Source: Marinococcus luteus_A | GTDB lineage: Bacteria > Bacillota > Bacilli > Bacillales > Marinococcaceae | Assembly: GCF_034497705.1 (NCBI RefSeq) | Contig: NZ_JAXRUV010000009.1 | Coordinates: forward strand, 34,416 to 98,415 | Length of the DNA stretch: 64,000 nt | Direction: 5' to 3' | Shown: positions 16,391 to 25,760 of the stretch, in pieces | Position numbering within the stretch: position 1 is the first letter of the stretch | Layout: each line of letters starts with the position of its first letter | The notes under the pieces: generated by a model | The model's input: only the letters and a program-made list of their open reading frames with translations | Databases searched by the model: none | What the model was told of the DNA's origin: nothing | Position numbers and translations under genes: made by a program

Positions 16391-17809
16391 TCAGCGCTCG
16401 AAATGCTTCGTCCGGTCTTCGCCTACTTTGTCTTCCTGGATATCCTTTCTAACTTTAGGAATCAGTTTTTCATAATTTAGAAAAATCATAATGATAAACA
16501 TAATAATAATCACCAGAAGCGGGAAGTAGATGAGCATCGCCTTCATTGCAAAAGTTGCGCTATCCGGCTGCGTATCTGCATTAGCTGCGTAGTTGCCCAG
16601 CTGCAGGGACCACCCCACCAGCGCAGCTGTCAGGCCCTGGCCTATTTTCATGCCGGCGCTTGATAAACTGAACACAGAGCCCTGCACCGGAACCCCGGAT
16701 TTCCAGTATACGATGTCGCCAACGTCAGCGACGATAGCACTAAGAGCAGCCTGCAGCGCCACCAGACCTATCGCGTTAATTACGGTGCCTACAATTAATC
16801 CAATGAGATTCTCCGAAAACAGCATCATAACGCCCGAGCCCAATAAAGAAATAAGCAATCCGGCATTAACACTTTTTCTTACTCCGAATTTGCCGGCAAT
16901 GGTCGGAGCGAAAAACAAACCAACAATCAGCGGTGTTAAAGATGCCGCGCTCAAAATCCCAACAAGGTTTTCATTATCAAAGATATAGGTAGCATAATAA
17001 ACGCGGATGCCGTTTTCCGTCTGTCTTAAATACCAAAATAGATACAAAGCAAAAGCCAACAAGAAGTATTTGTTCGTGAATAAAGCTTTTAAAATAGGAA
17101 GGAAACGAAAAGATCCCTTATCCTCTTCCCGCTTTTCCGCTACATTTCTTTCTTTTACAAACCGGCCCGTGTACATCAACGGCAGCACACATAATAACGA
17201 AAAGATAGCCGCCGTATACGTCCAGCCCTGCTGGCCGTCCCCAAAGAAATTAACCAGTACAGTAGTACCTGCGTTGATGGATAACACAGCCACATTCGCA
17301 AAAATAAAGCGGATACTCCCTAATGCGACACGATCCTTTTGATCGTTGGTCATAAAGGAAGTAAGGGAAGAATACGCTACATTATTTGCAGTGTAAAAAA
17401 CAGCGGAGATGAGCAAATATACAGCAAATACATAAATGATCTGCCCGGATCCTCCAAGCGAGGCAGGAACGTTAAACAGCATAAAGGTTAAAACGCCTAA
17501 TACAGGCGCCGTCCAAAACACCCACGGCTTTGCTTTGCCCATCTTAGGATGCATGTTATCTATAACACTTCCCATAAAGAAATCGGTAAAGCCGTCAGCA
17601 AAACGGGCGATTAAAATAAGGGTGCCAATTATTCCAGCGCCCATGCCTACAGTATCTGTCATATAAATAATGACAAACGAAGCAATGAACGTCCAGCTGA
17701 AATTGGCACCAAAATCCCCAACCCCAAAAGTGAGCTTTTCGGTCATTTTTAATTTTGGCGTTTTTCCTGTTTTTGTTTTCTCGTAATTGTTGTGATAATC
17801 ATGTTGCAT
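16391..17809 (-). CDS. GPH-family sugar:cation symporter, probable xyloside transporter
   Basis: A 472-residue glycoside-pentoside-hexuronide symporter with about 12 helices. The signature start EKLTFGVGDFGANFSW, the RFADGFTDFFMGSVID motif and KPWVFWTAPVLG loop are typical. It imports a sugar or glycoside with Na+ or H+. Two upstream cre-like boxes and a xylO-like operator (18118-18142), plus a XylR and GH120 beta-xylosidase elsewhere in the window, point to xylosides or xylo-oligosaccharides, as for B. subtilis XynP. GAGGTAGTAAG precedes the ATG. No hydrolase gene is adjacent. Confidence 0.82.
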   Translation of the reverse strand: MQHDYHNNYEKTKTGKTPKLKMTEKLTFGVGDFGANFSWTFIASFVIIYMTDTVGMGAGIIGTLILIARFADGFTDFFMGSVIDNMHPKMGKAKPWVFWTAPVLGVLTFMLFNVPASLGGSGQIIYVFAVYLLISAVFYTANNVAYSSLTSFMTNDQKDRVALGSIRFIFANVAVLSINAGTTVLVNFFGDGQQGWTYTAAIFSLLCVLPLMYTGRFVKERNVAEKREEDKGSFRFLPILKALFTNKYFLLAFALYLFWYLRQTENGIRVYYATYIFDNENLVGILSAASLTPLIVGLFFAPTIAGKFGVRKSVNAGLLISLLGSGVMMLFSENLIGLIVGTVINAIGLVALQAALSAIVADVGDIVYWKSGVPVQGSVFSLSSAGMKIGQGLTAALVGWSLQLGNYAANADTQPDSATFAMKAMLIYFPLLVIIIMFIIMIFLNYEKLIPKVRKDIQEDKVGEDRTKHFER

Positions 17810-17887
17810 CTTACTACCTCGCCTTCAAACATAATTGTTCATTTTTCCATGCTTTCTATCCCCCGGAATTTCAAATCACATCATTTT

Positions 17888-17901
17888 TGATAACGCTATC
17901 A
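17888..17901. promoter_or_regulatory. cre box (CcpA site) upstream of the GPH symporter
   Basis: TGATAACGCTATCA matches the cre consensus TGWNANCGNTNWCA at every fixed position and is a perfect palindrome. A TATAAT (minus strand, 17919-17924) lies just upstream of it, so the box would sit a few bases into the transcript, a usual roadblock position. Confidence 0.75.
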
Positions 17902-18072
17902 TTTTATTAAAAATTTCAATTATAATCTAATTAGTATGAGGACGGATAGCCGATTCAGCCAACATTCCCGGGTCTATGTTTAATTTTTTATTTGTTTCAA
18001 TGGCTGTAATTTAGTAGAAATTTTCAAACGCTCTTTCGTTTCACGAAAATAAAAATTCGTATACCCCCTTAA

Positions 18073-18086
18073 AGAAAGCGTTTTCA
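18073..18086. promoter_or_regulatory. Second cre-like box
   Basis: AGAAAGCGTTTTCA deviates from the cre consensus only at the first base. It lies about 20 bases downstream of a possible -10 (GATAAT, minus strand, 18103-18108) and near the xylO-like operator. Confidence 0.5.
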
Positions 18087-18117
18087 AAATCCCACCTAAC
18101 AAATTATCAGAGAATTC

Positions 18118-18142
18118 TTAGTTTGTCTAGTAAATAAACAAA
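18118..18142. promoter_or_regulatory. xylO-like operator upstream of the GPH symporter
   Basis: The left arm TTAGTTTGT is identical to the arm I recall for the B. subtilis xyl operator, and the right arm keeps AAAC.AA at the same 25-base spacing, about 18 of 25 positions in all. It overlaps a possible -35 (TAGACA on the minus strand). The rest of 17810-18287 is AT-rich with no gene seen. Confidence 0.45.
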
Positions 18143-18233
18143 GTTTTCTATTAGTAATTATTTCCTGCGCAAAGATAAAGAAGCGGAGCCAGACACCCCC
18201 TTCTATACTATTTATAAAAAAACAAGCAAAAAT

Positions 18234-18274
18234 AAATAAGGACCCTTAAACAATGAAGAGTCCTTATTTTTTCT
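18234..18274 (-). terminator. Terminator of the PbuE-like gene
   Basis: AAATAAGGAC.CTT pairs with AAG.GTCCTTATTT over a short loop. The minus strand continues as TTATTTATTTTT. Confidence 0.8.
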
Positions 18275-18287
18275 TATACGATTTTAT

Positions 18288-19454
18288 TTAGTGCGGCTTT
18301 GCTTCACTTTCCCGCACCCGTGGCGCCCGGTACGCCATAAGCGCGATCGCCATCGCAACAACAACGAGCGCACTCCCGGCCCAGGAGGTGGCGGCAACGA
18401 CGGCCTGTTCTACGACGATGCCGCCGAGAATGGAACCGATCGCAATGCCAACTTGAAGCGCCGACGTGTTGACGCTCTGCTGGATGTCTGAGGTTTCCGG
18501 TGCGACCGCAATCAGATAGCTCTGCTGTGCCGGAGCGATCGACCAGCTGAGAATGCCCCAGATGATGACGGCCGTGATAAAGAGCGACATCGAATTGGTC
18601 GCAAACGGCAGAACGAATAAAATGACCGCAAACGACGCGATGAACGTGAGCGACATTTTTTTGGAGCCGAACTGGTCGGTGAGCCAGCCGCCGACGCCTC
18701 CGCCGGAGACCGCTGCGGCCCCGAAAATAAAGAACATGGCGCTGATCCAGAATGAGTTCAGTCCCATCGTTTCCTGCATGAACGGGTTAAAGTAGCCGTA
18801 CAGCGTATAGTGACCCGCAAGCACGAGCAACGTCACGCTATGGATGCCGACGATCTTGATATCCTTGAGCGAGCGGACCTGTTGGCCGACCGTGACCACC
18901 TGCTCGGGCTGCATGCGCGGCAGAAAGCGGATCATGGCCGCACCGATCAGCACCGTCAGCGCCGCAATCATGACGAAAATAATCCGCCAGCCGAACGCGT
19001 CCCCAATGAGCACGCCAAGCGGCACTCCGAGAACGAGCGCCGAGCTGACCCCCATCGTGACAAGTCCGATGCTGCGGGAGCGGTATTTCGCCTCCACGAG
19101 CTTCGGCGCCATCGTGAGCGCGAGTACGATAATGAGTGCGGCACTGGCCGCGGTGACAAACCGGGCCGCCATCAGCACCGCGAACGTCGGGGCAAAGCTT
19201 GCACCGATATTCGCAACGGCAAACACGGCGAGCGCCCACATATAAACAGTTTTCCGCTCCACGTTGGACGTAAACGAGAGCAAAAGCGGTCCCGCCACCG
19301 CAAACACTAGGGCAAAAATCGTAATCAGCTGGCCGGCAACGGCAATCGAAACCTCTAAATCTTCCGAAATAAGCGGGAGAATCCCGCTGATAATCAGCTC
19401 GACCATGCCGACGATAAACGCCGACACCGCCAGTAAGTATACACGTGAATTCAT
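18288..19454 (-). CDS. pbuE: PbuE-like MFS purine efflux pump
   Basis: A 388-residue, 12-helix MFS protein that follows B. subtilis PbuE (YdhL) closely along its length, as recalled: VGMVELIISGILPLI, AGQLITIFALVFAVAGPLL, APKLVEAKYRSRSIG, LAGHYTLYGYFNPFMQET, WGILSWSIAPAQQSYLI and SSDIQQSVNTSALQVG-type segments. PbuE exports hypoxanthine and adenine. In B. subtilis its gene has an adenine riboswitch; no purine-riboswitch motif was found in the 150 bases upstream here, where a CGAAAG/CTTTCG palindrome lies near the start. Substrate by similarity only; related AraJ-type exporters are the alternative. Confidence 0.75.
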   Translation of the reverse strand: MNSRVYLLAVSAFIVGMVELIISGILPLISEDLEVSIAVAGQLITIFALVFAVAGPLLLSFTSNVERKTVYMWALAVFAVANIGASFAPTFAVLMAARFVTAASAALIIVLALTMAPKLVEAKYRSRSIGLVTMGVSSALVLGVPLGVLIGDAFGWRIIFVMIAALTVLIGAAMIRFLPRMQPEQVVTVGQQVRSLKDIKIVGIHSVTLLVLAGHYTLYGYFNPFMQETMGLNSFWISAMFFIFGAAAVSGGGVGGWLTDQFGSKKMSLTFIASFAVILFVLPFATNSMSLFITAVIIWGILSWSIAPAQQSYLIAVAPETSDIQQSVNTSALQVGIAIGSILGGIVVEQAVVAATSWAGSALVVVAMAIALMAYRAPRVRESEAKPH

Positions 19455-19468
19455 AAAGCAATGACCTT

Positions 19469-19483
19469 CGAAAGACGCTTTCG
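19469..19483. promoter_or_regulatory. Palindrome overlapping the pbuE leader
   Basis: CGAAAG-ACG-CTTTCG lies 15-29 bases upstream of the pbuE-like start codon. It could be an operator or an RNA hairpin beside the ribosome site (GAAGGTC). Confidence 0.35.
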
Positions 19484-19564
19484 TCCTCCGTCCCTTTCTA
19501 TCCTAAAATCTTCTATTTCATTCTAACACGAACCTCACACCGAAAACGATCATCTGCCTGTACG

Positions 19565-19599
19565 AAAAAGGCAGCACCCGAAAAACGGGCCCTGCCTTC
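19565..19599 (-). terminator. Terminator of the 19.6-kb hypothetical gene
   Basis: AAGGCAG.ACCCG and CGGG.CCTGCCTT form the stem. On the minus strand it is followed by TTTTTCG. Confidence 0.75.
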
Positions 19600-19606
19600 T
19601 CTCTTA

Positions 19607-19960
19607 TTATATCAGCTGCACATTTGGTGTCGTTTTTTCGTGATTCTGGTACTGCCTGGCCATAATGCCTTCCGGGGTAATCTCCCAATCGGTAATCGAA
19701 AGCACCAATTCGTGGCGAAAACCGGTCAGACGGCAGGAGGCAAGCTCCTCTATGTGCACCGGGCGCCCCTGCAGCTCTTCCAGCAGTTCATACGTTTCCG
19801 GCTTCCACATCATATATTCGTCGTAAAAGAAGGGAATAAGCAGTCCTTCTTTGCGTTTCTTCGCCTGTTCGAAGTTTACAATTGCACTATCACGAAAAAG
19901 AGAGCCGATGTCTTCCCAGCGATCCGAGCGGACCTGGGCTGCAATGAATGTGTTTCTCAT
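19607..19960 (-). CDS. Hypothetical protein, 117 residues
   Basis: No family recognised. The start at 19960 (MRNTFIAAQVRSDRWEDIG) is supported by AAAGGAG with an 8-9 base spacing. The protein is soluble, acidic-basic mixed, with aromatic-rich middle (LLIPFFYDEYMMWKPETYELLEEL) and a C-terminal strand-like part (LVLSITDWEITPEGIMARQYQ). It has a terminator of its own and stands between the PbuE-like gene and an IS1182 remnant, probably as a single-gene unit. Coding signal rests on the good ribosome site, terminator and codon use like its neighbours. Confidence 0.6.
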   Translation of the reverse strand: MRNTFIAAQVRSDRWEDIGSLFRDSAIVNFEQAKKRKEGLLIPFFYDEYMMWKPETYELLEELQGRPVHIEELASCRLTGFRHELVLSITDWEITPEGIMARQYQNHEKTTPNVQLI

Positions 19961-20037
19961 CAGTGACAACTCCTTTCCCCTCTCTATTCCCAAAAGAAAG
20001 GAAAGTTAGTCATGAATGATGAATGTTTTCATGAGAA

Positions 20038-20928
20038 ACGCCCAAATTCCACGGAAAAAAGCCCCTGCCTCCCGCCCGCCGCGAACTGGGCAGACGGGAG
20101 GTCAAACAAAGCACGACGGATCCTGACAGCGGCTATTACGTCAAAGATGAACGGGAGAAAATGTTTGCCTACAGCTGGCATACCGCCTGCGACCGGCACG
20201 GGTTTGTCCTCGGAGCGATCGTGACCGGAGCCAATGTTCATGACAGCCGGATCTTTCATGAGCTGTTGGCGCAGGTGATGGCCCGGGCGGGCCGTCCGTA
20301 CGCCGTCGCGGTGGATGCCGGCTATAAAACCCCGGCCATTGCTCATCTGCTTCGCGAGCAGGCCATTCGCCCGGTTATGCCTTATACCCGTCCCAAGGGC
20401 CCGCCGGGACGCTTGCGCAAACAGGACTTTGTGTATGATGCCTACCTGGACGCGTATCTCTGTCCCGAGCATCAGGCCCTGCGCTACCGCACCACGAATC
20501 GGGACGGTTATCAGGAGTATGTCTCGGATCCCGTCCTTTGTCAGTCCTGCCCGCTGCTCGAGACCTGTACCCAAAGCCGGGATCACCGGAAGGTGATCCT
20601 CCGCCACGTCTGGCAGGACGATCTGGACGAAGCCGAACACCTTCGGCACACCCCGTGGAACCGGAGGACCTATGCGGAACGAAAAGAAACCATCGAACGG
20701 ATTTTTGCGGATCTCAAACAAAAGCATGGCTTGCGCTGGACGCTCCTCGCCGGAGGGGCACGAAACACCGCGCAGGCGATGCTTGTTTATGCGGTGATGA
20801 ACCTCAAAAAACTCGCCACCTGGCGGTGGCGACAGACGTGCGCCGGCCGTTGGATGCTTCTTTTTCCCTCCATGGCACAAACAAAGGCCTCCGAAAATGA
20901 ATTTCGGAGGCCTTTGCCTACAATCTGA
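20038..20928 (+). mobile_element. IS1182-family remnant, left end missing
   Basis: The right part of an IS1182-like element. The transposase frame is open from about 20035, just after an in-frame TGA, and has no start; nothing resembling the N-terminal half or left inverted repeat was seen upstream. The right end shows a hairpin usual for these elements (AAAGGCCTCCGAAA with TTTCGGAGGCCTTT, 20883-20915) followed by TGCCTACAATCTGA. GC content is higher than in the AT-rich sequence that follows. Confidence 0.75.
20038..20928 (+). pseudogene. IS1182 transposase, 5'-truncated
   Basis: The readable protein begins in PKFHGKKPLPPARRELGRRE, passes through STTDPDSGYYVKDE and FAYSWHTACDRHGFVLG (DDE catalytic core start), DAGYKTPAIAHLL, the cysteine pair region CQSCPLLETC, and ERKETIERIFADLKQKHGLR (C-terminal Glu of the DDE triad). 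Those are IS1182 hallmarks. About the first third of the usual 450-500 residues is absent, so it cannot be an autonomous transposase. An ATG exists at 20161 but only reflects an internal Met. Confidence 0.75.
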
Positions 20929-21017
20929 AATGAATAATATTATATTTATTTAAATTTAAAAGCAGCCAAAAACTTTTAAGACAAAATATATAAAAATTCA
21001 AACTTTCATTATAGAAA

Positions 21018-21929
21018 TTAATTACTTTTAAATGCTTTTAATTTCAAAATAAATTTATAATTTACATATGATAGTATATACAAAACAATTGCTGTCATAT
21101 TGGGCTTATTTTTAAAATGGCGCCATATATATTTTCTTGCTAATTTTTTATTATTATTTCTTAACCCTTTATTAGCTAAAAGAAGGTTATTAGATTGTTG
21201 TTGTTTTTTGATAATCTTTTTGTCTAAATTTGAATAGTGCTTTTTATATTTTTCATTTATATATATAATGGCTTCTTCATATTTTTTAACGTCATCAGAT
21301 ATTTGTGCAGTTGCATTATTATTATAATATTTTATCAAAGGTAACTTAACCGCTCCTATTTCTGTACGATTACAAATTCTTATCCATAAATCATAATCTT
21401 GGCACGCTTTCAATTTTTCATCAAACAAACCAACTTCATTTAAAATATCAGCTTGAACCATAACACTTGAAGTAGAACCTATAAAATTTGCAATTAAAAT
21501 TTCATTTGATAGATCCCCTATTTTTTTAGGAAAAGAATTGTACGTAATACCACTATCAAGATATTTAATTTGAGCTCCAGTATAAACTAAACCAACATTG
21601 GGATTTTTATCAAACTCTTTTAATTGTAATTCAATTTTCTCTTTAAACCATTCATCGTCATCATCTAGAAAAGCTATGTATTTTCCATTTGCTGCGTTTA
21701 TTCCTATATTTCGAGCATAATTACCACCACGACCAGGATGATATGAAATAAACTTAATCCTAGAATCGTTTTTCTTATATTGATTAACTATTGAATTAGT
21801 TTGATCAGTAGAACCATCAGAAACTACTATAATTTCTAAATTCTTATAGGATTGGCATAAAACACTTTCTAAAGCTCTGGATATCAAATTCTCTCTATTA
21901 TGAGTAGGCAGTACTACACTAACTTTCAT
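21018..21929 (-). CDS. Family 2 glycosyltransferase
   Basis: A 303-residue GT-A fold enzyme. VSVVLPTHNRENLISRALESVL opens the domain, VVSDGSTDQTN and AFLDDDDEW carry the nucleotide-sugar and DxD-type motifs, and KACQDYDLWIRI lies in the acceptor region. The C-terminal 80 residues are Lys/Asn-rich and helical. The gene is markedly AT-richer than the flanking GC-rich IS and metabolic genes, suggesting transfer. It resembles the frameshifted glycosyltransferase at 24.7-25.5 kb (shared LVYTGA/R, NFIG.TS, DYDLWIR segments). A GGAGAATTTAA site precedes the ATG. Probably a leftover of an older surface-polysaccharide cluster; donor and acceptor unknown. Confidence 0.82.
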   Translation of the reverse strand: MKVSVVLPTHNRENLISRALESVLCQSYKNLEIIVVSDGSTDQTNSIVNQYKKNDSRIKFISYHPGRGGNYARNIGINAANGKYIAFLDDDDEWFKEKIELQLKEFDKNPNVGLVYTGAQIKYLDSGITYNSFPKKIGDLSNEILIANFIGSTSSVMVQADILNEVGLFDEKLKACQDYDLWIRICNRTEIGAVKLPLIKYYNNNATAQISDDVKKYEEAIIYINEKYKKHYSNLDKKIIKKQQQSNNLLLANKGLRNNNKKLARKYIWRHFKNKPNMTAIVLYILSYVNYKFILKLKAFKSN

Positions 21930-22021
21930 TTAAATTCTCCTTACATTATTATTTTTTGTAATAGATTCTATCACTAAATTATTAGTAATAATTAATACCG
22001 CCTTGATAAATATTTTTTCAA

Positions 22022-22430
22022 TTAATGGTATAAATAAAGTTTTCTCCGTGAACTAGCAGCACGATTTCTTCCGGCAAAAAGTGGGAAATTTGCCGACAGA
22101 TTTCCTAACCGACGGCGCCGCCGGCCACCTGTTACCAGCACTCGTTTATTAGAAATGAAATCGGCAATTCCTTCCATTTCCAACTTAACGGGTCCAAGTC
22201 CCAATAAATACTCTATATCTACCTCTTTAAACTGTGTAACCTCTACTTGGCCAAGCACGATTTCTTCCATACATGGTAGCGCCTGAGTTCTTAATTCCGT
22301 CTTTAAACATACATTGACTATGCGATTTAACTCTTCACTTTCCAGTGAAGGTACCGTAATAATGATATGCTCAATTGAAAAATTTTCTACGGCTTTCTTT
22401 ACATCTTTTTATGTTGCAGTTTTTTAACAA
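22022..22430 (-). pseudogene. CapD/EpsC-like nucleotide-sugar dehydratase, middle fragment
   Basis: Reading the minus strand from about 22420 gives FSIEHIIITVPSLESEEL, LRTQALPCMEEI, VEVTQFKEVDIEYLLG, VKLEMEGIADFISNKRVLVTG, which is the linker and Rossmann start of CapD/EpsC-type UDP-sugar 4,6-dehydratases. Directly after VTG the frame shifts by one base and contains TAG; the other frame continues GGAVG.EICRQISHFLPEEIVLL. The remaining catalytic domain is gone. The upstream half of the same gene lies at 23.7-24.2 kb on the other side of an IS701-like element, so the gene was split and then decayed. Confidence 0.7.
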
Positions 22431-22444
22431 TTATTTCCATCATT

Positions 22445-23690
22445 AATAAAAAAAGAGACAGAATCCTCGTTGGTACGGTACGATGACATCGACCAAAACA
22501 ACATCGAGAAAGGGTTCTGCCTCATGTCCACCGTATCATATTCCTCCTGCATCGCCAACGTCTTTGATCAATAGAACCTCCGGTTCTTTATGTCCACCCC
22601 GGCTGCCCGGCATATGCAAAAGCTACGGAAGGCTGGACCCAGGAGTATCGCCACGGGAGCGTGAAGGCCCTTCAAGAAGCCGCTAATCATCACGCCCACC
22701 ATCCGTCGGTGACCCGGTTTTTTCGCACATCCCAGGTGGACGACCATGCCCTGGAGCGCAAGCTCCAGCGCTCGGTGCTGCAACACATCCGGGGGCAGGC
22801 TTCTTCCTCCAACCCGGTGCTAATCGCCATCGATGATACCGTCGTTCCCAAATCGAAACCTTCGTCACAGGCGCACCACCCGATCGACGACGACGGGCAT
22901 CAATGGCTCGCCATCATGGCAGGCACGAAAAAGCGCCTGTATCCCTATCATATCGAGCGATATGACAAAGAACCCGGGCCCAGTAAAATCGATCTGGCCC
23001 TTCAGCAGCTTCGCACCATCGACGTGGGCGATCGTCCCGTCTATGTCCTGGCTGACAGCTGGTACGCGTCGGAAAAACTGATCCGTACTGTCCGGGACCG
23101 GGGCTGGCATTTTATCGGTGCCATCAAAAGCAATCGCGTGCTCGAGACGGCCCCATGCCGTTACCAGCCAGAGACTGGGCCCAGCTGGCCCGGAAGGTAG
23201 AAAAGCCGGACCTTGTGACCGTCCGGGCCACCACCTATGAAATGGTTCAGTTTCAGGGCCGGTTGAAAAGCGGCCTCTCGGGCGTGGTCGTTGGTTCCTG
23301 GGCTTCTGCTTCCCACGAAGCATACCGGTTTTTCTTTTCCACCGACCCCTCGATGACCGCGGAGGACGTCTTATTCTGGTATCAGCACCGGTGGGCGATT
23401 GAAACCTTTTTCCAGGAAGCCAAGGACAAGCTGTCGATGGGCGGATACCGGCTGCGGAGCGTCCCGGCCATCCGACGCTACCTGCTTCTCCTCCAAACCG
23501 TCTGGCTGCTGCTTGCGTGGGCATTTGCGGGCACCATCAGCGAAGCCTTTCATGCCAGTCACCAGGATCACCGGCGGCGAGAGATTGCGGATATTTATCA
23601 GCGCGCCCGGGCGGGCGCGACCCTGGAAAGCGTGTATGAGGCTTACCGCGTCGCCTGACCCACAAAGCCATCGGTTGGATGATATTGTCG
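22445..23690 (+). mobile_element. IS701-family element remnant inserted in the capD-like gene
   Basis: A GC-rich block between two AT-rich capD fragments, carrying a decayed IS701-type transposase. The left side contains GAGACAGAATCC, typical of a terminal sequence, and AGGGTTCTGCCTC just before the transposase start. Exact termini and target duplication could not be fixed by eye, so the edges are approximate. Confidence 0.65.
22524..23658 (+). pseudogene. IS701-family transposase with several frameshifts
   Basis: The start frame reads MSTVSYSSCIANVFDQ then stops at TAG; the frame shifts, and a deletion removes part of the N-terminal region before WTQEYRHGSVKALQEA. The central frame (22661-23200) gives PVLIAIDDTVVPKSK, VYVLADSWYASEKLI and FIGAIKSNRVLE, the DDE nuclease core. 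Another shift near 23150 moves to the frame ending 23658, with WYQHRWAIETFFQEAKDKLSM carrying the C-terminal Glu. At least three lesions make it nonfunctional. Confidence 0.7.
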
Positions 23691-23734
23691 ATGATTTCCA
23701 ATATTTAAATCCATGACCAACATTTGTTTTCAAC

Positions 23735-24200
23735 ACTGCAACATTAGAGTTTACATCTTTTATTTTTCTATAAAAAGGGAGATCCATAATTTCCAGCTCC
23801 CTATTTTGAGGGATTACCATCTAAAAAAGCTACCGGAAAAGCCCAGAACTAATTTTTTGCTTTAACTACCTGGCTCTCATCGTTCCCGCAGAGCCAATCC
23901 CTACGATTAATATCTATTTTAAATTTATGTTGGTAATATATACGTCTCGGTACAAACGCCAGGCCATTCTTGATCCGCCGATGAGGATAACATACGTCAT
24001 CCACGTCATAATCAACGTACGAATATAAAACTCTTGAAATACTATCATCTGCATAATTGCTATAATAGCTATTGAAACGGTCAATGTATAAACAATCGAT
24101 TTAATCTTTTTCGTACTCGAATACTCCCATGTTTTTTTGTACAGTTTAAAATAATAAGTGCAGATGTAGTGAACCATAAATAAAAGACCGAACTCATAAC
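23735..24200 (-). pseudogene. CapD/EpsC-like dehydratase, N-terminal membrane part
   Basis: Minus-strand translation from 24177 gives VHYICTYYFKLYKKTWEYSS, two hydrophobic helices, and IGGSRMAWRLYRDVY, the membrane region of CapD/EpsC proteins. Then, over several frames and stops, come VGIGSAGTMRAR (first dinucleotide motif), FPVAFLDGNPSK and LEIMDLPFYRKIKDVN, all in the order expected for CapD. With the fragment at 22.0-22.4 kb it forms one gene broken by the IS701-like element and by at least three frameshifts or stops. An intact homologue is not present in the window. Confidence 0.65.
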
Positions 24201-24240
24201 TAAGAAGTTACCCCCTGGATGTATATCAACTGCCAGTATA

Positions 24241-24677
24241 AAATTACAGATGATTATAGAAAAAATAACAATAGCTTAATCTAAACATACTAAAGCCAAC
24301 AGTCTCTACTTTAATCCCATTTACTTCTCTAGTCTTTCTTAATAAGTAGTAATTTATCTCCTAATTTATTTCCACACTTTGATTGAAATGAGTTCTATTT
24401 ATGTATTTATGATTTATCTATATTTAATGGACGGTATTAATTAACAATCTCGCTTTCATTGATTAAATACATTAAATTATTATACATTAATTATTTCATT
24501 ATGTAATGTAAATACATATTCTATAAAGCTCAAAAGTATAATTGAAATCTTAACACAAAATCATTTTCCTCTTAACTAAAAATAATTTCAACAGTTAAAT
24601 TCAATTTTTAAGAAAAACTCCTGAATTATTGTTTTGTACCATTTCCCCAAACTCATGATTCGTAATATAATTTTCCT
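24241..24677. other. AT-rich stretch without recognisable gene
   Basis: Very AT-rich sequence between the capD remnant and the frameshifted glycosyltransferase. No reading frame, ribosome site, strong hairpin or repeat family was recognised. It may be decayed polysaccharide-gene sequence. Confidence 0.5.
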
Positions 24678-25546
24678 TTATTCATATAACAAAAGAAGAC
24701 GTTTGTTATATGATAGATATATCTTCTCCGCCATTGAAACAATGTAGTAGTTAGCATAATAAGTAAAACTCAGCAAATAATAACGGTGGTATACGTAATG
24801 ATACCAGTCACTTTTAATGCGCCTCTTCTCGAGCGAAGAAAACGACTCGATTTCTTCGCTGTATTTATTAAGAAGATATTGAATGGCTCTCCCGTGCAGG
24901 TCTTTGCGGCTGCTTATCTGCTTGCCTTTTTGCTTAGATACCGTATACCGCACATTGCAGCCTATATCATAGTCAACCTCAGCAACCCGCACAAGCCTTA
25001 TCCAAAGATCGTAGTCCTGCCGTGCAACTGCAGAAGTATCAAAGCCGCCCACCTGTTCAAACAGGTCTTTTCTAACGGCGACTCCCGAGGTCACGCCGAT
25101 AAAATTATTAAACAGGATGTCCGGCCAGCCGTTACCCCGTTTTTTGGGTTCAATACTACGCAGTACTGTATCGCGGTCCTCAGCATCAACGACTTTCCGG
25201 CCCGTATAAACGAGGCCCACTTCCGGATGGTGGTCGAAAATAGTTATTTGATCTTCAATTTTTTGAGGCTCCCACGTACCATCGTCGTCCAAAAACATCA
25301 GTACGTCTCCGGTGGCTTTGGCAGCTCCTTCGTTTCTTCTGGCCGCTCCGCCGAGGCTTTCTTCATGGTAAAAGTATTGTACAGAGGACAAAAATTCGCT
25401 GTCTGATGTTTGGGACAGATCATAGGAGGAACCGTCATCCATTACAATAATTTCAGCTGGCTGGCGGCTCTGGTTCAGAACGCTTTGAATGGCAGCCTGA
25501 AGTTCTTTTTGTCTGTTTTTGTCGTAATAATTACAGATGTTTTCAC
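24678..25546 (-). pseudogene. Family 2 glycosyltransferase with a one-base frameshift
   Basis: The downstream frame (MDDGSSYDL onward) covers most of a GT2 enzyme: VLMFLDDDGTWEPQKIED, VGLVYTGRK, NFIGVTSGVAVRKD, ARQDYDLWIRLV. The missing start lies upstream in another frame: GTG at 25546, after AAGGCGGTG, reads VKTSVIITTK, and the shifted frame continues RQKELQAAIQSVLNQSRQPAE up to VMDDGS. One base appears missing in the T5 run at 25516-25520 (A5 on the coding strand). It may be a true mutation, slippage-type phase switching, or a sequencing error. Related to the glycosyltransferase at 21.0 kb. Confidence 0.7.
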
Positions 25547-25760
25547 ATAGACACCGCCTTAAAAGTAATATGTATTATCGGCCATAGTATAACACGTGGA
25601 ATAAAAAGATAGGCACCCGGAAATCAGAAAGTAAATGCAGATTACCCAGTAGTGCTAATTCATCTATCCATCTATGCTGAAATTCGTTAAAATGATATGT
25701 ACAGCAAAGTTTTTATTTTTTCTCTGCTTCTTTAAAATAAACGAAAAGAAAGGAAAAATT

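Noticed and set aside
19455..19606. Possible adenine riboswitch before the PbuE-like gene
   Set aside because: The conserved purine-aptamer junction motifs (UAUAAUCC-type, paired loops) were not found; only a short palindrome is present.
20012..20224. Short plus-strand gene starting MNDECFHEK
   Set aside because: It is another frame across the truncated IS1182 transposase and has no family match; the transposase frame carries the recognisable sequence.
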